From the NCBI RefSeq assembly GCF_005298175.1, contig NZ_SZYH01000001.1, forward strand, positions 434,001 to 498,000: a stretch of DNA of 64,000 bases, in the 5' to 3' direction. Numbering within the stretch: the stretch's first letter is position 1; every line of letters starts with the position of its first letter. This DNA is from Marinobacter panjinensis. GTDB lineage: Bacteria > Pseudomonadota > Gammaproteobacteria > Pseudomonadales > Oleiphilaceae. The notes below the pieces were generated by a model. That model was not told the DNA's origin and searched no databases. It saw only the letters and a list, made by a program, of their open reading frames with translations. Positions 43,779 through 52,468 of this stretch are shown one piece after another. Made by a program: the position numbers and the translations under genes.

Positions 43779-44587
43779 ATGAAGTGGAAAAAGTTTCGGG
43801 CCTCTTCGCCATCGTGATCGCATCACTGGCGTTGAGTGGGTACGCCTATCTGCAACATCCAAAATTTGGTGCGATTGCAGAGGTAGCTAGCCTGGATCGT
43901 TCGCCAAATTACGTCGATGGTCGATTCCAGAATCTGCAGCCCGACCCGGAAACAACAATTAATGAGGATGACCAGAAGGGCTGGATCGATATGTTGATGG
44001 GCGCCGACAACGACAAAACCCCGCCGGGCCCAGTGCCGACAGACGTCACTGACCTGAACAGCCTTGACAGGGCAGAGGACATAGTCGTTTGGCTTGGGCA
44101 TTCCTCTTTTTTATTCAGCTTGCCGGCAAACGGATATTTATTGATCCAGTGCTGAGCCAGAACGCGTCACCTGAACCTTTAACGAATGAAGCCTTTAAGG
44201 GCGCAAGCCCGTTTATCCCTGACGACATTCCCGATGTCGACTATCTGTTGATCTCCCATGAATTGGGATCACCTTGACCATCCAACCCTGATGGCCATGA
44301 AGGGCCGTATTGGTGACGTCATCGTTGGCCTGGGCGTCGGTGAGCATTTTCGCTCCTGGGGGTTTCCCGAGGATCAGATTTATGAGGCGGACTGGGATAC
44401 AACTCTAAACCTCGATGAAACTCTGGCAATCCATATCTTACCGGCCCGTCATTACTCAGGCCGCTGGCTTGAAAAGAATCAAAGCCTTTGGGTGAGTTTC
44501 GCCCTGGAAACAGCGGATTGGAAAATATTTTTCAGCGGCGACAGCGGTTACGGCGAGCACTTCAAAGCTATCATCCCTGCTCATTAG
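43779..44587 (+). pseudogene. Metallo-beta-lactamase-fold hydrolase, frameshifted and 3'-truncated
   Basis: Three frames must be joined to read it. The first is MKWKKF... into GLFAIVIASLALSGYAYLQHPKFG and EDIVVWLGHSS. After a slip in a T-run near 44105 comes FIQLAGKRIFIDPVLSQNASPEPLTNEAFKGASPFIPDDIPDVDYLLISHE. After another indel near 44265 comes WDHLDHPTLMAMKGRIGDVIVGLGVGEHFRSWGF...IFFSGDSGYGEHFKAI. The last indel destroys the HxHxDH zinc motif (SHE/WDHLDH), and the C-terminal third is missing. It was a UlaG/NAPE-PLD-like hydrolase with an N-terminal membrane anchor. Confidence 0.8.
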
Positions 44588-45407
44588 GTCCGTACTAATA
44601 TGTTCGTAGATGGTTTTGTTAGGTTTCTTTGCCACTTCACAGCCATAGTCAAAAGTTTTTTTCGGCGTCGGTATGTGTCTAAAAAAAATTCTTTGTTTGT
44701 CTTTTTTCATTTTTCACCTTTTAGTTTTATATATTTAAATAGCTTAAATACACGATATTTAATTTAGAAAATAAATTCATTATTTAGTAATAAAAAAAAT
44801 TCCGAGCAATCAGTGCTTTACAGATTTTAAATTGGAATATAGATTGCTTTAATTTATGATCATTCAGATGCGTTAATAACTGATTGCTAATAAAATAATT
44901 GAGAAATTTTTATTATTTGTTATGAAAAGTGACGGCAATATCATTGGCCAAGTGCTATGGGGTATTACCGTTTGGCTCAGGGGCCATTCAAAGTCTCGAT
45001 AAAGCCTGTCTAATCGCTTTTTAGCAGATGCTTGGCGGGCGAATTTCATACTGGCAATGTCTTGAAAAAAAATGTCGATTTTTTTTACGCCGGATATTTC
45101 AATATCTTTTATCGAAATTTAAATACATTTTAATACAATGACATATATTTACTGGTATGGAATTTGCGCGCCAAAGAATGAAGCTTGGGATTCTAACAAC
45201 TCTTAGAAATGAGCCATGGATTTTGAGTAAAGAATAATTGTTACCCTCTGTTTCTTTGCTTTATCAATGCCTGCATCAAGAAGCTGTCAGGCACCAAAGA
45301 AATCGAGGTACTTGCTAGCGTAGAAACTGGCTTACCGAAAGCCAGCCTAAGTTACTTGTATATACCACAAACACATTATTAGTTGTTATGCGGCAGAAGG
45401 GGACCTT
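44588..45407. other. AT-rich intergenic region
   Basis: This 820-bp stretch is far more AT-rich than anything around it, especially 44690-45180, with many A/T runs. A frame of 84 codons on the minus strand (start at 44710) begins MKKDKQRIFFRHIPTPKKTFDYG, but it reads into the antisense of the hydrolase remnant and is probably a chimera. No other gene is supportable. The composition is typical of foreign DNA silenced by H-NS-like proteins. Confidence 0.5.
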
Positions 45408-46199
45408 ATGGCACAGGGCAAGCTGACATTGACAGACAGGCTCATCGAGGGCTACGAGGTCGCGAAGAAGCCGATCGCCTACATTGTTATGCTCGCTGCG
45501 CTTCTTCTCCACTCGCTGCCGCCTGACCTTCTGCCTGCCAATGTAGCGGAGCTTTCGTACTCGGTTCTTCTGGTAGTTCTGGCCCTGATCCTCATGCAGA
45601 TCATGTTCGAGATATACGAGAAGGTCGTAAAGAGCCAAAAACAAATGAACATCATTTACTCGAACGAACTCCATACCAAGATTTCGGAAATTGTTTCCAA
45701 CGAACGCGTCGTCACCATTAAGTATCTTGGTGTCGCCGGTCGGCATGGCTGGACGAGCGTTCTCGAGAAACTTCTGAACGAGAATGACCCTGACTCGCTG
45801 ATCGCCAATCGTACGCAATTTCAGATCGACATTGCACTTCTCGACCCCAATGAGTGTAAGACGAACGAGCGAATCTACCGTCGTTTTCAATCGGTTTCAT
45901 CCATATCTGAAACCGTCAAGTTCACCGCGAAGCATGTTGCGGAGATCGCACCAGAGTCCGAACTAAGACTTCACTTCTACAGCCATATGCCAAACATGCT
46001 TGGGTTCCTGATCAATGATAACTACCTTTTCGTCACATATGCATACTGGGAGTACTTGCAAGGTGAGCTAACGCTTCGAGCTGGCGGTACCGACTACTTT
46101 GTCTATGACAAGAATGACGATTTCGGTGGTCAAGACATTATCAAGCGGTTCTCGGGTTGGTACGACTTCATTCTCGAATCAGAAGAGGGCGCCCTGTAA
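45408..46199 (+). CDS. Two-TM membrane protein of unknown function
   Basis: The 263-residue protein has two adjacent hydrophobic helices near residues 22-40 and 48-68 (PIAYIVMLAALLLHSL; LSYSVLLVVLALILMQIMFEIY). A soluble domain of about 190 residues follows (HTKISEIVSNERVVTIKYLGVAGRHGWTSVLEKLL; ELRLHFYSHMPNMLGFLINDNYLFVTYAYWEYLQGELTLRAGGTDYFVYD). The second half has a weak look of HKD/PLD-like or nucleotide-effector domains, but no catalytic motif is convincing. AAGGGG precedes the ATG. It stands alone between the AT-rich region and repeat locus D, which suggests horizontal origin. Confidence 0.75.
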   Translation: MAQGKLTLTDRLIEGYEVAKKPIAYIVMLAALLLHSLPPDLLPANVAELSYSVLLVVLALILMQIMFEIYEKVVKSQKQMNIIYSNELHTKISEIVSNERVVTIKYLGVAGRHGWTSVLEKLLNENDPDSLIANRTQFQIDIALLDPNECKTNERIYRRFQSVSSISETVKFTAKHVAEIAPESELRLHFYSHMPNMLGFLINDNYLFVTYAYWEYLQGELTLRAGGTDYFVYDKNDDFGGQDIIKRFSGWYDFILESEEGAL

Positions 46200-46410
46200 C
46201 GAGGGTTGACCCGCCCCTCGCTTAACACACATATGCTTTCTCGGGTTCAATAGGCAAAATACTCAGGGCACTCGGCCAAGCAGTCACAGTAGTTCCACTG
46301 AGCGATCCCCATTCAAGCGCAAAGGGGCTCCGCGCATTGTCACTTTTGAACATCCGAAAAACATTACTGTAAAAAATCTCAAAAACACTACAGAATCATA
46401 GCGTGGAAAG

Positions 46411-46579
46411 GTTTAGCACTTTGTGTTGTCGTTCAATTAGTGGACGACCACAGAAAGTACTAAACTTCCGTTACCAAATAACAGTGACTTACCCACTAAA
46501 ATCCACACAAAGTGCTAAACAAACTTGAAGTAGATTCTAGAATAGGGTGTTTCTTCCGGTTTCCACACAAAGTGCTAAA
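46411..46579 (+). repeat. AAAGTRCTAAA repeat, locus D (one inverted and three direct units)
   Basis: TTTAGCACTTTGTG (46411, inverted) is followed by CACAGAAAGTACTAAA (46448), CACACAAAGTGCTAAA (46504) and CACACAAAGTGCTAAA (46564). The direct units are again 56 and 60 bp apart, and the internal ATTCTAGAATAG is kept, so loci C and D are copies of one element of about 140 bp. Confidence 0.75.
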
Positions 46580-46598
46580 TTCGTCGTCCGGCTCAGAA

Positions 46599-46645
46599 GC
46601 CGGATTTTTCCAACTCCGGGTGGACCTGAAACGGGGTCAGGGTCA
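46599..46645 (+). repeat. Relic of an IS right end
   Basis: GCCGGATTTTTCC, then CTCCGGGT, then GGGGTCAGGGTCA resembles the right end of the intact IS (GCCGGATTTTCC ... TTCCGGGTCAGGGTCA) in order and spacing. Internal differences show it is a decayed or related element. It immediately follows repeat locus D. Confidence 0.5.
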
Positions 46646-46937
46646 GGCCCGCTGGACGGATTGCAAGTCCAGGCAACTTCTTTCATCTAGTCATTAGAAA
46701 ATTAGGCTTAATTGCCCTAGCACTAGAAAAGGCCATAAGAGTGGACTATACCTTATGGGCAGGATGCAGCCCGTTCTGAAATTTAATCTATACTGCTTGA
46801 GTCATGAGTCCCAGGTTTTAGAAGAGAATGTCTAAGTCACAGGAATGACTCTCGAGAAGTCGGCCACGTTTTAGAATGTTTTTTCGGCAAATAGTTAAGC
46901 CGAGGCTGTCGAGGGCTATCCATCAACCAAGGAGCGG

Positions 46938-48272
46938 ATGATGCTTTTACAAATAACAAGGCGTTCTTTTCGGATAAATGTCGCCTCACTGACCTGGGTA
47001 TTCTTGCTTATTTTCTCCCCGAATGTTTTTTCGCAAGACGGGGATGCGTCTTCTGAAACTGAGCAACCGTTTGATCAGCTTCTTTCAGTCCTCCGCAACC
47101 TAAACGCATATGAGCCATTCGCGAACTCCAATGACTATGATGCTATTAACTCAATCGTTTCTGAAATTGAGGCAGTCGCGCGTGATTCTAAAGAGAGTCC
47201 AAAGTTTAAGGAGGAAAAGCTCACCGAACTGAGGGACATACTCGCAAAAAGAAGAACTGAGTTCTTGGAGTCTATTAGGGAAACAGGCGAGGACGTTCTT
47301 TCTGAAGAATATAGAAAGAGCATATTGGACGTTTGCAATTTTGATCCCGCAGCTCAGGACGCGCTTGATAATGAGATTCGCGCAATAGCATCCCTCAATG
47401 ATAGAGCAGATCAAGAGCGGGCCGCGAAACGCCTCTTAGCCCCAAATAAGCAGTGTGAGGATACGCTGCTACTTGTTGCGACATCTCTCGATGACGATAT
47501 TGCGAAACTAAGCGGCGAAATAGATGTGCTTGATCGCCGGGTAGAAGAGCTTCGAAGTGAGATAGAGGACAGCCCCGATGATTCCACTCGCGAAGAAAAA
47601 CAAAAAAAACTTCAGGGCGTGCTGCAAGAGCGGGAAAGAAAGAAGCAGATCATTGAGAAAAAGAAGAAAGTCCGTGGGGAGATAGATGTTGGCTTGTTGT
47701 TATCGGGTATTGCCAATATCGCGGTCGGATTCGCGATAACTGTGTTCTCCGGTGGCACTCTTTGGCCTGTGGTTGGGCAAGCTCTAATGTCTGGCGGCGC
47801 TGCAATGGTCGGGAAATCTCTTGAGCCTCTCCTGAAACACGAGGAGGTCACCGAGCGTGAGGTTGCAGAAACAGGTAAATATGAGCGTTCTGTGAACGAC
47901 GCGCACGAACCATCGGACATAGAACGCCGGAAGGCGTCGAACAGTCCGGCAGTTAGAGGGTATTCCAATATATCGCCCGATCAAAACGGCAACTTCGCTG
48001 TGTACCAAAACGTGGATGGTTCAATAAAAGTTGTACAAGTCGAGCCATTTAAAGTTGTTGCGACTATTCCCCATGACTTCCCCACGACTGCGGGAAATGA
48101 GTACGGGATCAGCAACCTTTCCGGCGTTGCCCAAATGAAGGTAACTGACATATCGGATGTTCGGACACGAATCACTATTAGGTTTACCGGAAGAACCTCT
48201 GACGGTAAGAATTTAACCGGCGCTCTCATCGAGCATTCGCAGGAGCCGGGATTCCTGCTTGCATTTGAGTGA
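46938..48272 (+). CDS. Exported coiled-coil protein with internal membrane segment
   Basis: The 444-residue protein (ATG at 46941 is an equally good start, with AAGGAG upstream) begins with a signal-like helix (ASLTWVFLLIFSPNVFS). A long helical region follows, with a strong coiled coil at about 190-245 (DIAKLSGEIDVLDRRVEELRSEIEDS... KQKKLQGVLQERERKKQIIEKKKK). Next is a hydrophobic glycine-rich pair of helices (VGLLLSGIANIAVGFAITVFSGGTLWPVVGQALMSGGAAMVGKSL), and the protein ends in a beta-rich domain of about 130 residues. No family is recognised. It heads the gene run that includes the ExbD- and ExbB-like proteins and could be its periplasmic scaffold. Confidence 0.8.
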   Translation: MMLLQITRRSFRINVASLTWVFLLIFSPNVFSQDGDASSETEQPFDQLLSVLRNLNAYEPFANSNDYDAINSIVSEIEAVARDSKESPKFKEEKLTELRDILAKRRTEFLESIRETGEDVLSEEYRKSILDVCNFDPAAQDALDNEIRAIASLNDRADQERAAKRLLAPNKQCEDTLLLVATSLDDDIAKLSGEIDVLDRRVEELRSEIEDSPDDSTREEKQKKLQGVLQERERKKQIIEKKKKVRGEIDVGLLLSGIANIAVGFAITVFSGGTLWPVVGQALMSGGAAMVGKSLEPLLKHEEVTEREVAETGKYERSVNDAHEPSDIERRKASNSPAVRGYSNISPDQNGNFAVYQNVDGSIKVVQVEPFKVVATIPHDFPTTAGNEYGISNLSGVAQMKVTDISDVRTRITIRFTGRTSDGKNLTGALIEHSQEPGFLLAFE

Positions 48273-48290
48273 GCAGCCGGAGCGTTGACT

Positions 48291-49106
48291 ATGAAAGGGC
48301 TCATCTCACTCGCGGAACTGTTCATATTGATCTCAATATTGTTTCTGATTCAAACAGTTGTTAACTATGCATCCCATTCGGGCGAGCAAGACACAAAAGT
48401 CGAAGACTACGTTGTATTATCAATCTCCCAAGTACCTTCCGGAGGGCATTTTATCGATCATATCCGCTCCCTTCAGATTGGATCCCAATTAATGATATTC
48501 AATCCGCAAGGGTGCAACCCTAGGTTTGGTCCGCCTCCTCCGCATCCGAATGTGGCTGCATTCAAAAGTTCAGAGGGTGATCGCTGTGAGTCGTTTTCAC
48601 CCAATGTACGAAAGGAGTATATCGGCCAAAATAAAGACGAAGTAAGTAAATTTGTTGAAGCAGTTGAGGTGTTATCGAGAGTTGACGTGGCATTCTCAAA
48701 TACTGAAGGAAAAGCTACAGGCTCTCAACGCTGGCCAATTGATATCACAATATCGTTTCGACCTGTCGAACTAGAAGATGACGTCAGCATTTCGGTTTCT
48801 TATTGTTTGTGTGGATTACTATCAGATGCGACTACCCTCAGGGCTCCTTCTATTTGGAATCTTAATACTACCGAACTCGTCAAACCCCATCCGGTCGTCG
48901 TGCGCGGAACTTTAGTTTCGGACCGACTGCAGAGGGGCTTACATCTCGATTATTTTCACTATTCTGCCCCGAACAACAATGGAGAGTTGAGTCAAGCCTT
49001 CAAAGTAACCCGTTACGATTTACATGCGGAATCGTCGTGCCCGAAAAAGAGTAGAGCGGACGCTGTCCGCGTTATTGAAATTTCCGCGAATAAAATCGAC
49101 CTATGA
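48291..49106 (+). CDS. Single-TM periplasmic-facing protein (possible ExbD-type partner)
   Basis: The protein is 271 residues from the ATG at 48291; a TTG at 48285 is also in frame. One N-terminal helix (ISLAELFILISILFLIQTVVNY) contains a Glu at its start. The remaining 240 residues are a predicted periplasmic domain with several cysteines (QGCNPRF, DRCESF, SYCLCGLL) and a beta-rich core. The short cytoplasmic tip and acidic residue at the helix start resemble TolR/ExbD/MotB-type proteins, but more weakly than the next gene, which it overlaps by four bases. I infer, not observe, a partnership with the ExbB-like protein. Confidence 0.75.
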   Translation: MKGLISLAELFILISILFLIQTVVNYASHSGEQDTKVEDYVVLSISQVPSGGHFIDHIRSLQIGSQLMIFNPQGCNPRFGPPPPHPNVAAFKSSEGDRCESFSPNVRKEYIGQNKDEVSKFVEAVEVLSRVDVAFSNTEGKATGSQRWPIDITISFRPVELEDDVSISVSYCLCGLLSDATTLRAPSIWNLNTTELVKPHPVVVRGTLVSDRLQRGLHLDYFHYSAPNNNGELSQAFKVTRYDLHAESSCPKKSRADAVRVIEISANKIDL

Positions 49107-49567
49107 ACGCGAGGAGGAATCCTGCGATTGTAATGATCGATGTATTCTCGATTTTGGCAATTTCCGTTTTTGTTTTATACACAGTGTCTGCAGGCTCGTC
49201 TTCATCAAGTGAACGCCCAGATGTTTGTATTGTAAATGTTCGACTAGCTTTGACTGCAGACAGTGCCATGAGGGCGAGGCTACCTGAACACCTCAGTGAA
49301 ATGATCCAGTTCTCGGTTGCAGGGTCATTTTCGTCGAACGAGAATAGAAAGTTCGTAATTCAGACGACACATGGGTTCCAACTCATTTTAGAGAACCCAA
49401 GCTCAGATCCCGTTCGATTAGTAGCAGATCGAATCATGGACCCAAGGGTACTGGGGATGGATATTGAAGGAGAAGCAGAAACGGTTGGTGGTAATGTTCG
49501 GCCAATAGAGGGATATGTTGGACAGTGGAATGACCCTGAGATATTTGACGGTTGTGATCGGCCTTAG
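49103..49567 (+). CDS. ExbD/TolR-like single-TM protein
   Basis: The 154-residue protein starts MNARRNPAIVMIDVFSILAISVFVLYTVSAG: a short basic cytoplasmic tip, then one helix with an Asp near its start. This matches the ExbD/TolR/MotB pattern, in which that Asp carries protons (compare the family's PxIDVVFLLLIFF). A periplasmic domain of about 110 residues follows (VCIVNVRLALTADSAMRARLPEHLSEMIQF). It overlaps the preceding gene by four bases (ATGA) and the next gene by 38, so it is tightly coupled. The ExbB/TolQ-like protein encoded at 50385 is the natural partner. Confidence 0.72.
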   Translation: MNARRNPAIVMIDVFSILAISVFVLYTVSAGSSSSSERPDVCIVNVRLALTADSAMRARLPEHLSEMIQFSVAGSFSSNENRKFVIQTTHGFQLILENPSSDPVRLVADRIMDPRVLGMDIEGEAETVGGNVRPIEGYVGQWNDPEIFDGCDRP

Positions 49568-50357
49568 TGCCAGCTTGGCGCAGGCAGATACAAAAACAGA
49601 ATTTGAAGCGGTGGCTTACCGAAGTGTTCCTTATGGTAAATATTTCTATGAGAACCAATTAATTAAAGGCGGACCTGCGGTTGCTGACTCCTTTTATTAC
49701 CTTCGGACTCTTGCGATTGATCCTGTGACCGTTGTTGCCGACACCGAGTTCAGAGGTGCTTGTTTTATATGGGGTTTTGTTCCATCGGAGGGTGGACTTA
49801 CACCGTTGCAGACTAGTGTAGGGAAGGAAGCCACGAACTTTTCGATTCGGAATCAGAACCGCTGCATGGGATACGCTTGGGAAGAGGCCGATCGAGCATA
49901 CCTTGTGCTTCTGGCTCAGCACGGCGGTCAGCGGATTGGCCAGCTTCACCGCTTCCCGTCAGATTTACTCTTTTCAGTGGAAGATTTGCAGTTGAACGGG
50001 AACCGATGGCAGCTAGACGCCCGTGCTGTCGGTACCACTCTTTACGCTAATCACGAAACATCAACCACGTTTGAGCGATTAGGCTTATATGGTGATCTGG
50101 CTAATGGCGACTCTATGCGTGCGATTGAAGTAGTTGATGATAATTGGCTTCTCCATGTCTATTGGGGGGAAGGTTGGCATCAGCGTTTTGAAATTTGTAT
50201 TCCAGAGACTAGCGATTCTAGATTCAAAGAGTTAACCGCAGGTACACAAGAAATGCTTAGCGGCATAAACGAAGAAAACTTAAAGCGAATATTGGTTCCT
50301 GCAGCGGTATCTAATAACGCTGGGCAGCATCCCTTGCCTTATATCCTCTGCAAGTAG
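49530..50357 (+). CDS. Exported protein of unknown function
   Basis: The protein is 275 residues from the ATG at 49530 (an ATG at 49515 is also in frame). It has a Sec signal peptide (LRYLTVVIGLSASLAQA) and a mature, mostly beta-type domain. Cysteines at GACFIWGF, NRCMGYAW, FEICIPE and the C-terminal ILCK may form disulfides. It lies inside the gene run between the ExbD-like and ExbB-like genes and overlaps the former, so it is probably a periplasmic component of the same system. No family is recognised. Confidence 0.78.
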   Translation: MTLRYLTVVIGLSASLAQADTKTEFEAVAYRSVPYGKYFYENQLIKGGPAVADSFYYLRTLAIDPVTVVADTEFRGACFIWGFVPSEGGLTPLQTSVGKEATNFSIRNQNRCMGYAWEEADRAYLVLLAQHGGQRIGQLHRFPSDLLFSVEDLQLNGNRWQLDARAVGTTLYANHETSTTFERLGLYGDLANGDSMRAIEVVDDNWLLHVYWGEGWHQRFEICIPETSDSRFKELTAGTQEMLSGINEENLKRILVPAAVSNNAGQHPLPYILCK

Positions 50358-50384
50358 GGCGGTTAATCAGAAAGGCGACCAAGC

Positions 50385-51365
50385 ATGAGTGATGAGAGAT
50401 GGCAGAGCACGGTTTTTGTGAGCGATATTCCTCTAGGACGATTTGCGATCTCAGTTGCCATTATCGTTCTTGCATACATACTCTCTGTCGGCCTTTTTTG
50501 GCTTAGCCCTGGACCGGACATCGGAGATGCGCTTCCAGACATTGATTCCTGCACCACTCGAAGCACGATTGAAGATTTCAAAATTCTAACGACTTGTCAG
50601 ATTGACGAACCCGCGAAAGTCTCATCGATTATCTACATTGATCGCGGCGTTCCACTCGTAACGATCAATTCTGTTCGCAAAGAAACAAGTCTGACGCTCG
50701 AATGGGAATATGCGTTTAATTTGTTTAGTGGACTAGATCGAACATTCGGCCCTCGCGCTTGGCAAGGTTCATCGAACATAGTCCGCTATCTGGAGGGGCC
50801 CTGGTGGGCACCAACTTCGTGGGAAACCGTTTACGACTCGCCAATCGGAGCCATTTCACCTCGAATAAAGCAAATACTTCAACGAGCTATCTTTGTCTAC
50901 GACGACAATATCAAAGATGGAGTAAGAGACCTTATCGCGAACCGGGTCGTAACAGACATTTCCCGTTCCATAAACATGGAAAAGGTGGATAGGAATGCGA
51001 AAAAGTTAGCGCTTTATAGAGGACCAGTGCAGTTCGTTACACTCTGGATCTTTCTCATCACACTGTGCCTGATGCTGCTGGGGACGAGATATCGGGAATA
51101 CCGAGAGTCGGCAGATATCGTTGTTCCCCTGATTCTTTACGTAGGTTTTTTTGGCACATTGCTAGGGATGTCTGGTGGGCTTGGTATCCTCGGTGATGCT
51201 GACCTTACAGATGACCTCTCCAAGGGTATTCGTCTTGGTCCAATTGGGAGCCAAATTGGCTTAGCGTTGAACACTACTTTATATGCAGTCTCTCTTTTTC
51301 TCTTGGCTTCTTTGATGGATTTCCTGTTGCGACATGTATTTCCTGACGCCTCGACGAGTTCTTGA
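50385..51365 (+). CDS. ExbB/TolQ/MotA-like multi-TM protein
   Basis: The 326-residue protein has TM1 at about 20-42 (ISVAIIVLAYILSVGLFWL), a soluble region of about 165 residues, TM2 (FVTLWIFLITLCLMLLG), TM3 (IVVPLILYVGFFGTLLGMSGGLGILG) and TM4 (IGSQIGLALNTTLYAVSLFLLASLMDFLL). The last two helices reproduce the MotA/TolQ/ExbB signature: GLLGTVxGL in the first and a small-residue, Thr-containing AxxTTxxAV helix in the second. These Thr and Gly residues line the proton path in the family. The long region between TM1 and TM2 is unusual. Together with the ExbD-like gene at 49103 it could form a 5:2-type ion-driven motor. Confidence 0.72.
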   Translation: MSDERWQSTVFVSDIPLGRFAISVAIIVLAYILSVGLFWLSPGPDIGDALPDIDSCTTRSTIEDFKILTTCQIDEPAKVSSIIYIDRGVPLVTINSVRKETSLTLEWEYAFNLFSGLDRTFGPRAWQGSSNIVRYLEGPWWAPTSWETVYDSPIGAISPRIKQILQRAIFVYDDNIKDGVRDLIANRVVTDISRSINMEKVDRNAKKLALYRGPVQFVTLWIFLITLCLMLLGTRYREYRESADIVVPLILYVGFFGTLLGMSGGLGILGDADLTDDLSKGIRLGPIGSQIGLALNTTLYAVSLFLLASLMDFLLRHVFPDASTSS

Positions 51366-51535
51366 TGCTCATCCGGGCCGCCTCCTGGCATAGCTTGAAG
51401 GTTCAGTGGCAGTTAGTGACTAGGGCCTCGCCATTTTTACCGGGGTAAGGCCACCCGGGGTTTGCATAGAGTCGAACGTTAATGCAGTCGGTGATCAAGG
51501 TCCCGGATCCTTATTGGGAAGAGAAAGGAATTAGT

Positions 51536-51820
51536 ATGAAGAAGCATTCAATGATATTTGTAATCCTGGCGTCTTTCTCTTGCCTGATTTTTGCGGCAAA
51601 TCCGAATGCTACGTATCGAGAAGCTCTTTACGACAGTCAAATATATGGTGATGGAAGCCCAGACCACGTTTTCTTATTTTTTGTCTATATCGGTTCAATC
51701 ATTATTGGAGGGTGGCTGCTCTTCAGTAGTAGATCACCGATGGCACGAGTATTTTGCGGCGACAAGAAAGCTGAGAAGGATGGGCATACGTTACAAGCAA
51801 AAGGATGGTGTTCTGTATGA
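51536..51820 (+). CDS. Small exported/membrane protein, possibly frameshifted
   Basis: The 94-residue protein starts at the ATG at 51536 (AAAGGA upstream), with a signal-like helix (IFVILASFSCLIFA) and a second helix (VFLFFVYIGSIIIGGWLLF). In the overlapping frame, coding-like sequence continues past its stop (MGIRYKQKDGVLYDLEGKVVGIDPERIDPETLLLIER, to 51893). A single frameshift near 51770 may thus have split a protein of about 118 residues. It follows the ExbB-like gene by 170 bp. Confidence 0.55.
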   Translation: MKKHSMIFVILASFSCLIFAANPNATYREALYDSQIYGDGSPDHVFLFFVYIGSIIIGGWLLFSSRSPMARVFCGDKKAEKDGHTLQAKGWCSV

Positions 51821-51893
51821 TTTGGAGGGAAAAGTCGTAGGTATCGATCCAGAAAGGATAGACCCAGAGACTCTTCTTCTAATCGAGCGATGA

Positions 51894-52402
51894 GGCAAGG
51901 TTTGCCTTGCTCTGACCACAACTGACTTCCTATTCGGTGATGCGAATTCAGTGTTGGCTACTTTTCCATAAATACTCTGTCGCTACGTTCTTTCAGCTAT
52001 AGGTATCCAACACTCTGCAACGCTTCTGCTAAGGACTGCTCAAGCGGCTCATCGTAGATCAATGTGGTCGAAGGGGAGGCGTGCCCCGCGATTTTTTGCG
52101 ATTTTTAACAATCTACTCTAATGCTCGCGATTTACCGCGATGTTGTTTTACCTCTGGATAGAAATCCTCAGGTTTAATCGCTGCACCGGGCTTCGGCATA
52201 GTCTGAATACAAAATCTCGTCCCTGAACTCAAACTCTAGATTTAGAGTAGGCTCTTCGACTGGCCATAAAATCCTCAAGCTCAAAGCTCTTCTATGTGCC
52301 AGGACGCTGTGAGAGCAAGTATTCAAAGATCCAATAGAAGAAAGCGATAGATGACCTGCTCCCTGCTAGTTTGACCGGGCACTCCTTAGGTAAGGTCAAT
52401 TA
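51894..52402. other. Gene-poor junction with recombinase debris
   Basis: Apart from the recombinase remnant below, no gene is supportable here. Several GCGATTT repeats lie at 52087-52140. The region ends at the duplicated IS tip, so it is probably the junction left when the IS and an integrated element disrupted the locus. Confidence 0.4.
51997..52096 (-). pseudogene. Tyrosine recombinase (integrase) C-terminal remnant
   Basis: On the minus strand the frame reads IAGHASPSTTLIYDEPLEQSLAEALQSVGYL-stop. This matches the end of phage-type integrases: LGHxSxxTTxxYxH, where the second His and the catalytic Tyr lie. Here the Tyr is kept (LIYD). Upstream coding sequence breaks down into GCGATTT-type repeats. 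It suggests that an integrated element once ended here. Confidence 0.6.
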
Positions 52403-52452
52403 TGACCTTAACCCCGTTTTAGTACCGCTCATTGTCAGAAAAATCCGGCTCT
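52403..52452. repeat. 50-bp duplicate of the IS left end
   Basis: These 50 bases are identical to the first 50 bases of the adjacent IS copy 2 (52453-52502) and of IS copy 1 (34878-34927), in the same orientation. It is either the stump of an earlier insertion cut at base 50 by the present one or a tandem duplication of the tip. Confidence 0.92.
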
Positions 52453-52468
52453 TGACCTTAACCCCGTT

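Noticed and set aside
42749..46579. CRISPR array or integron attC sites for the AAAGTRCTAAA repeats
   Set aside because: There are too few units, spacers are conserved between loci, no cas genes are present, and the motif lacks attC core sites.
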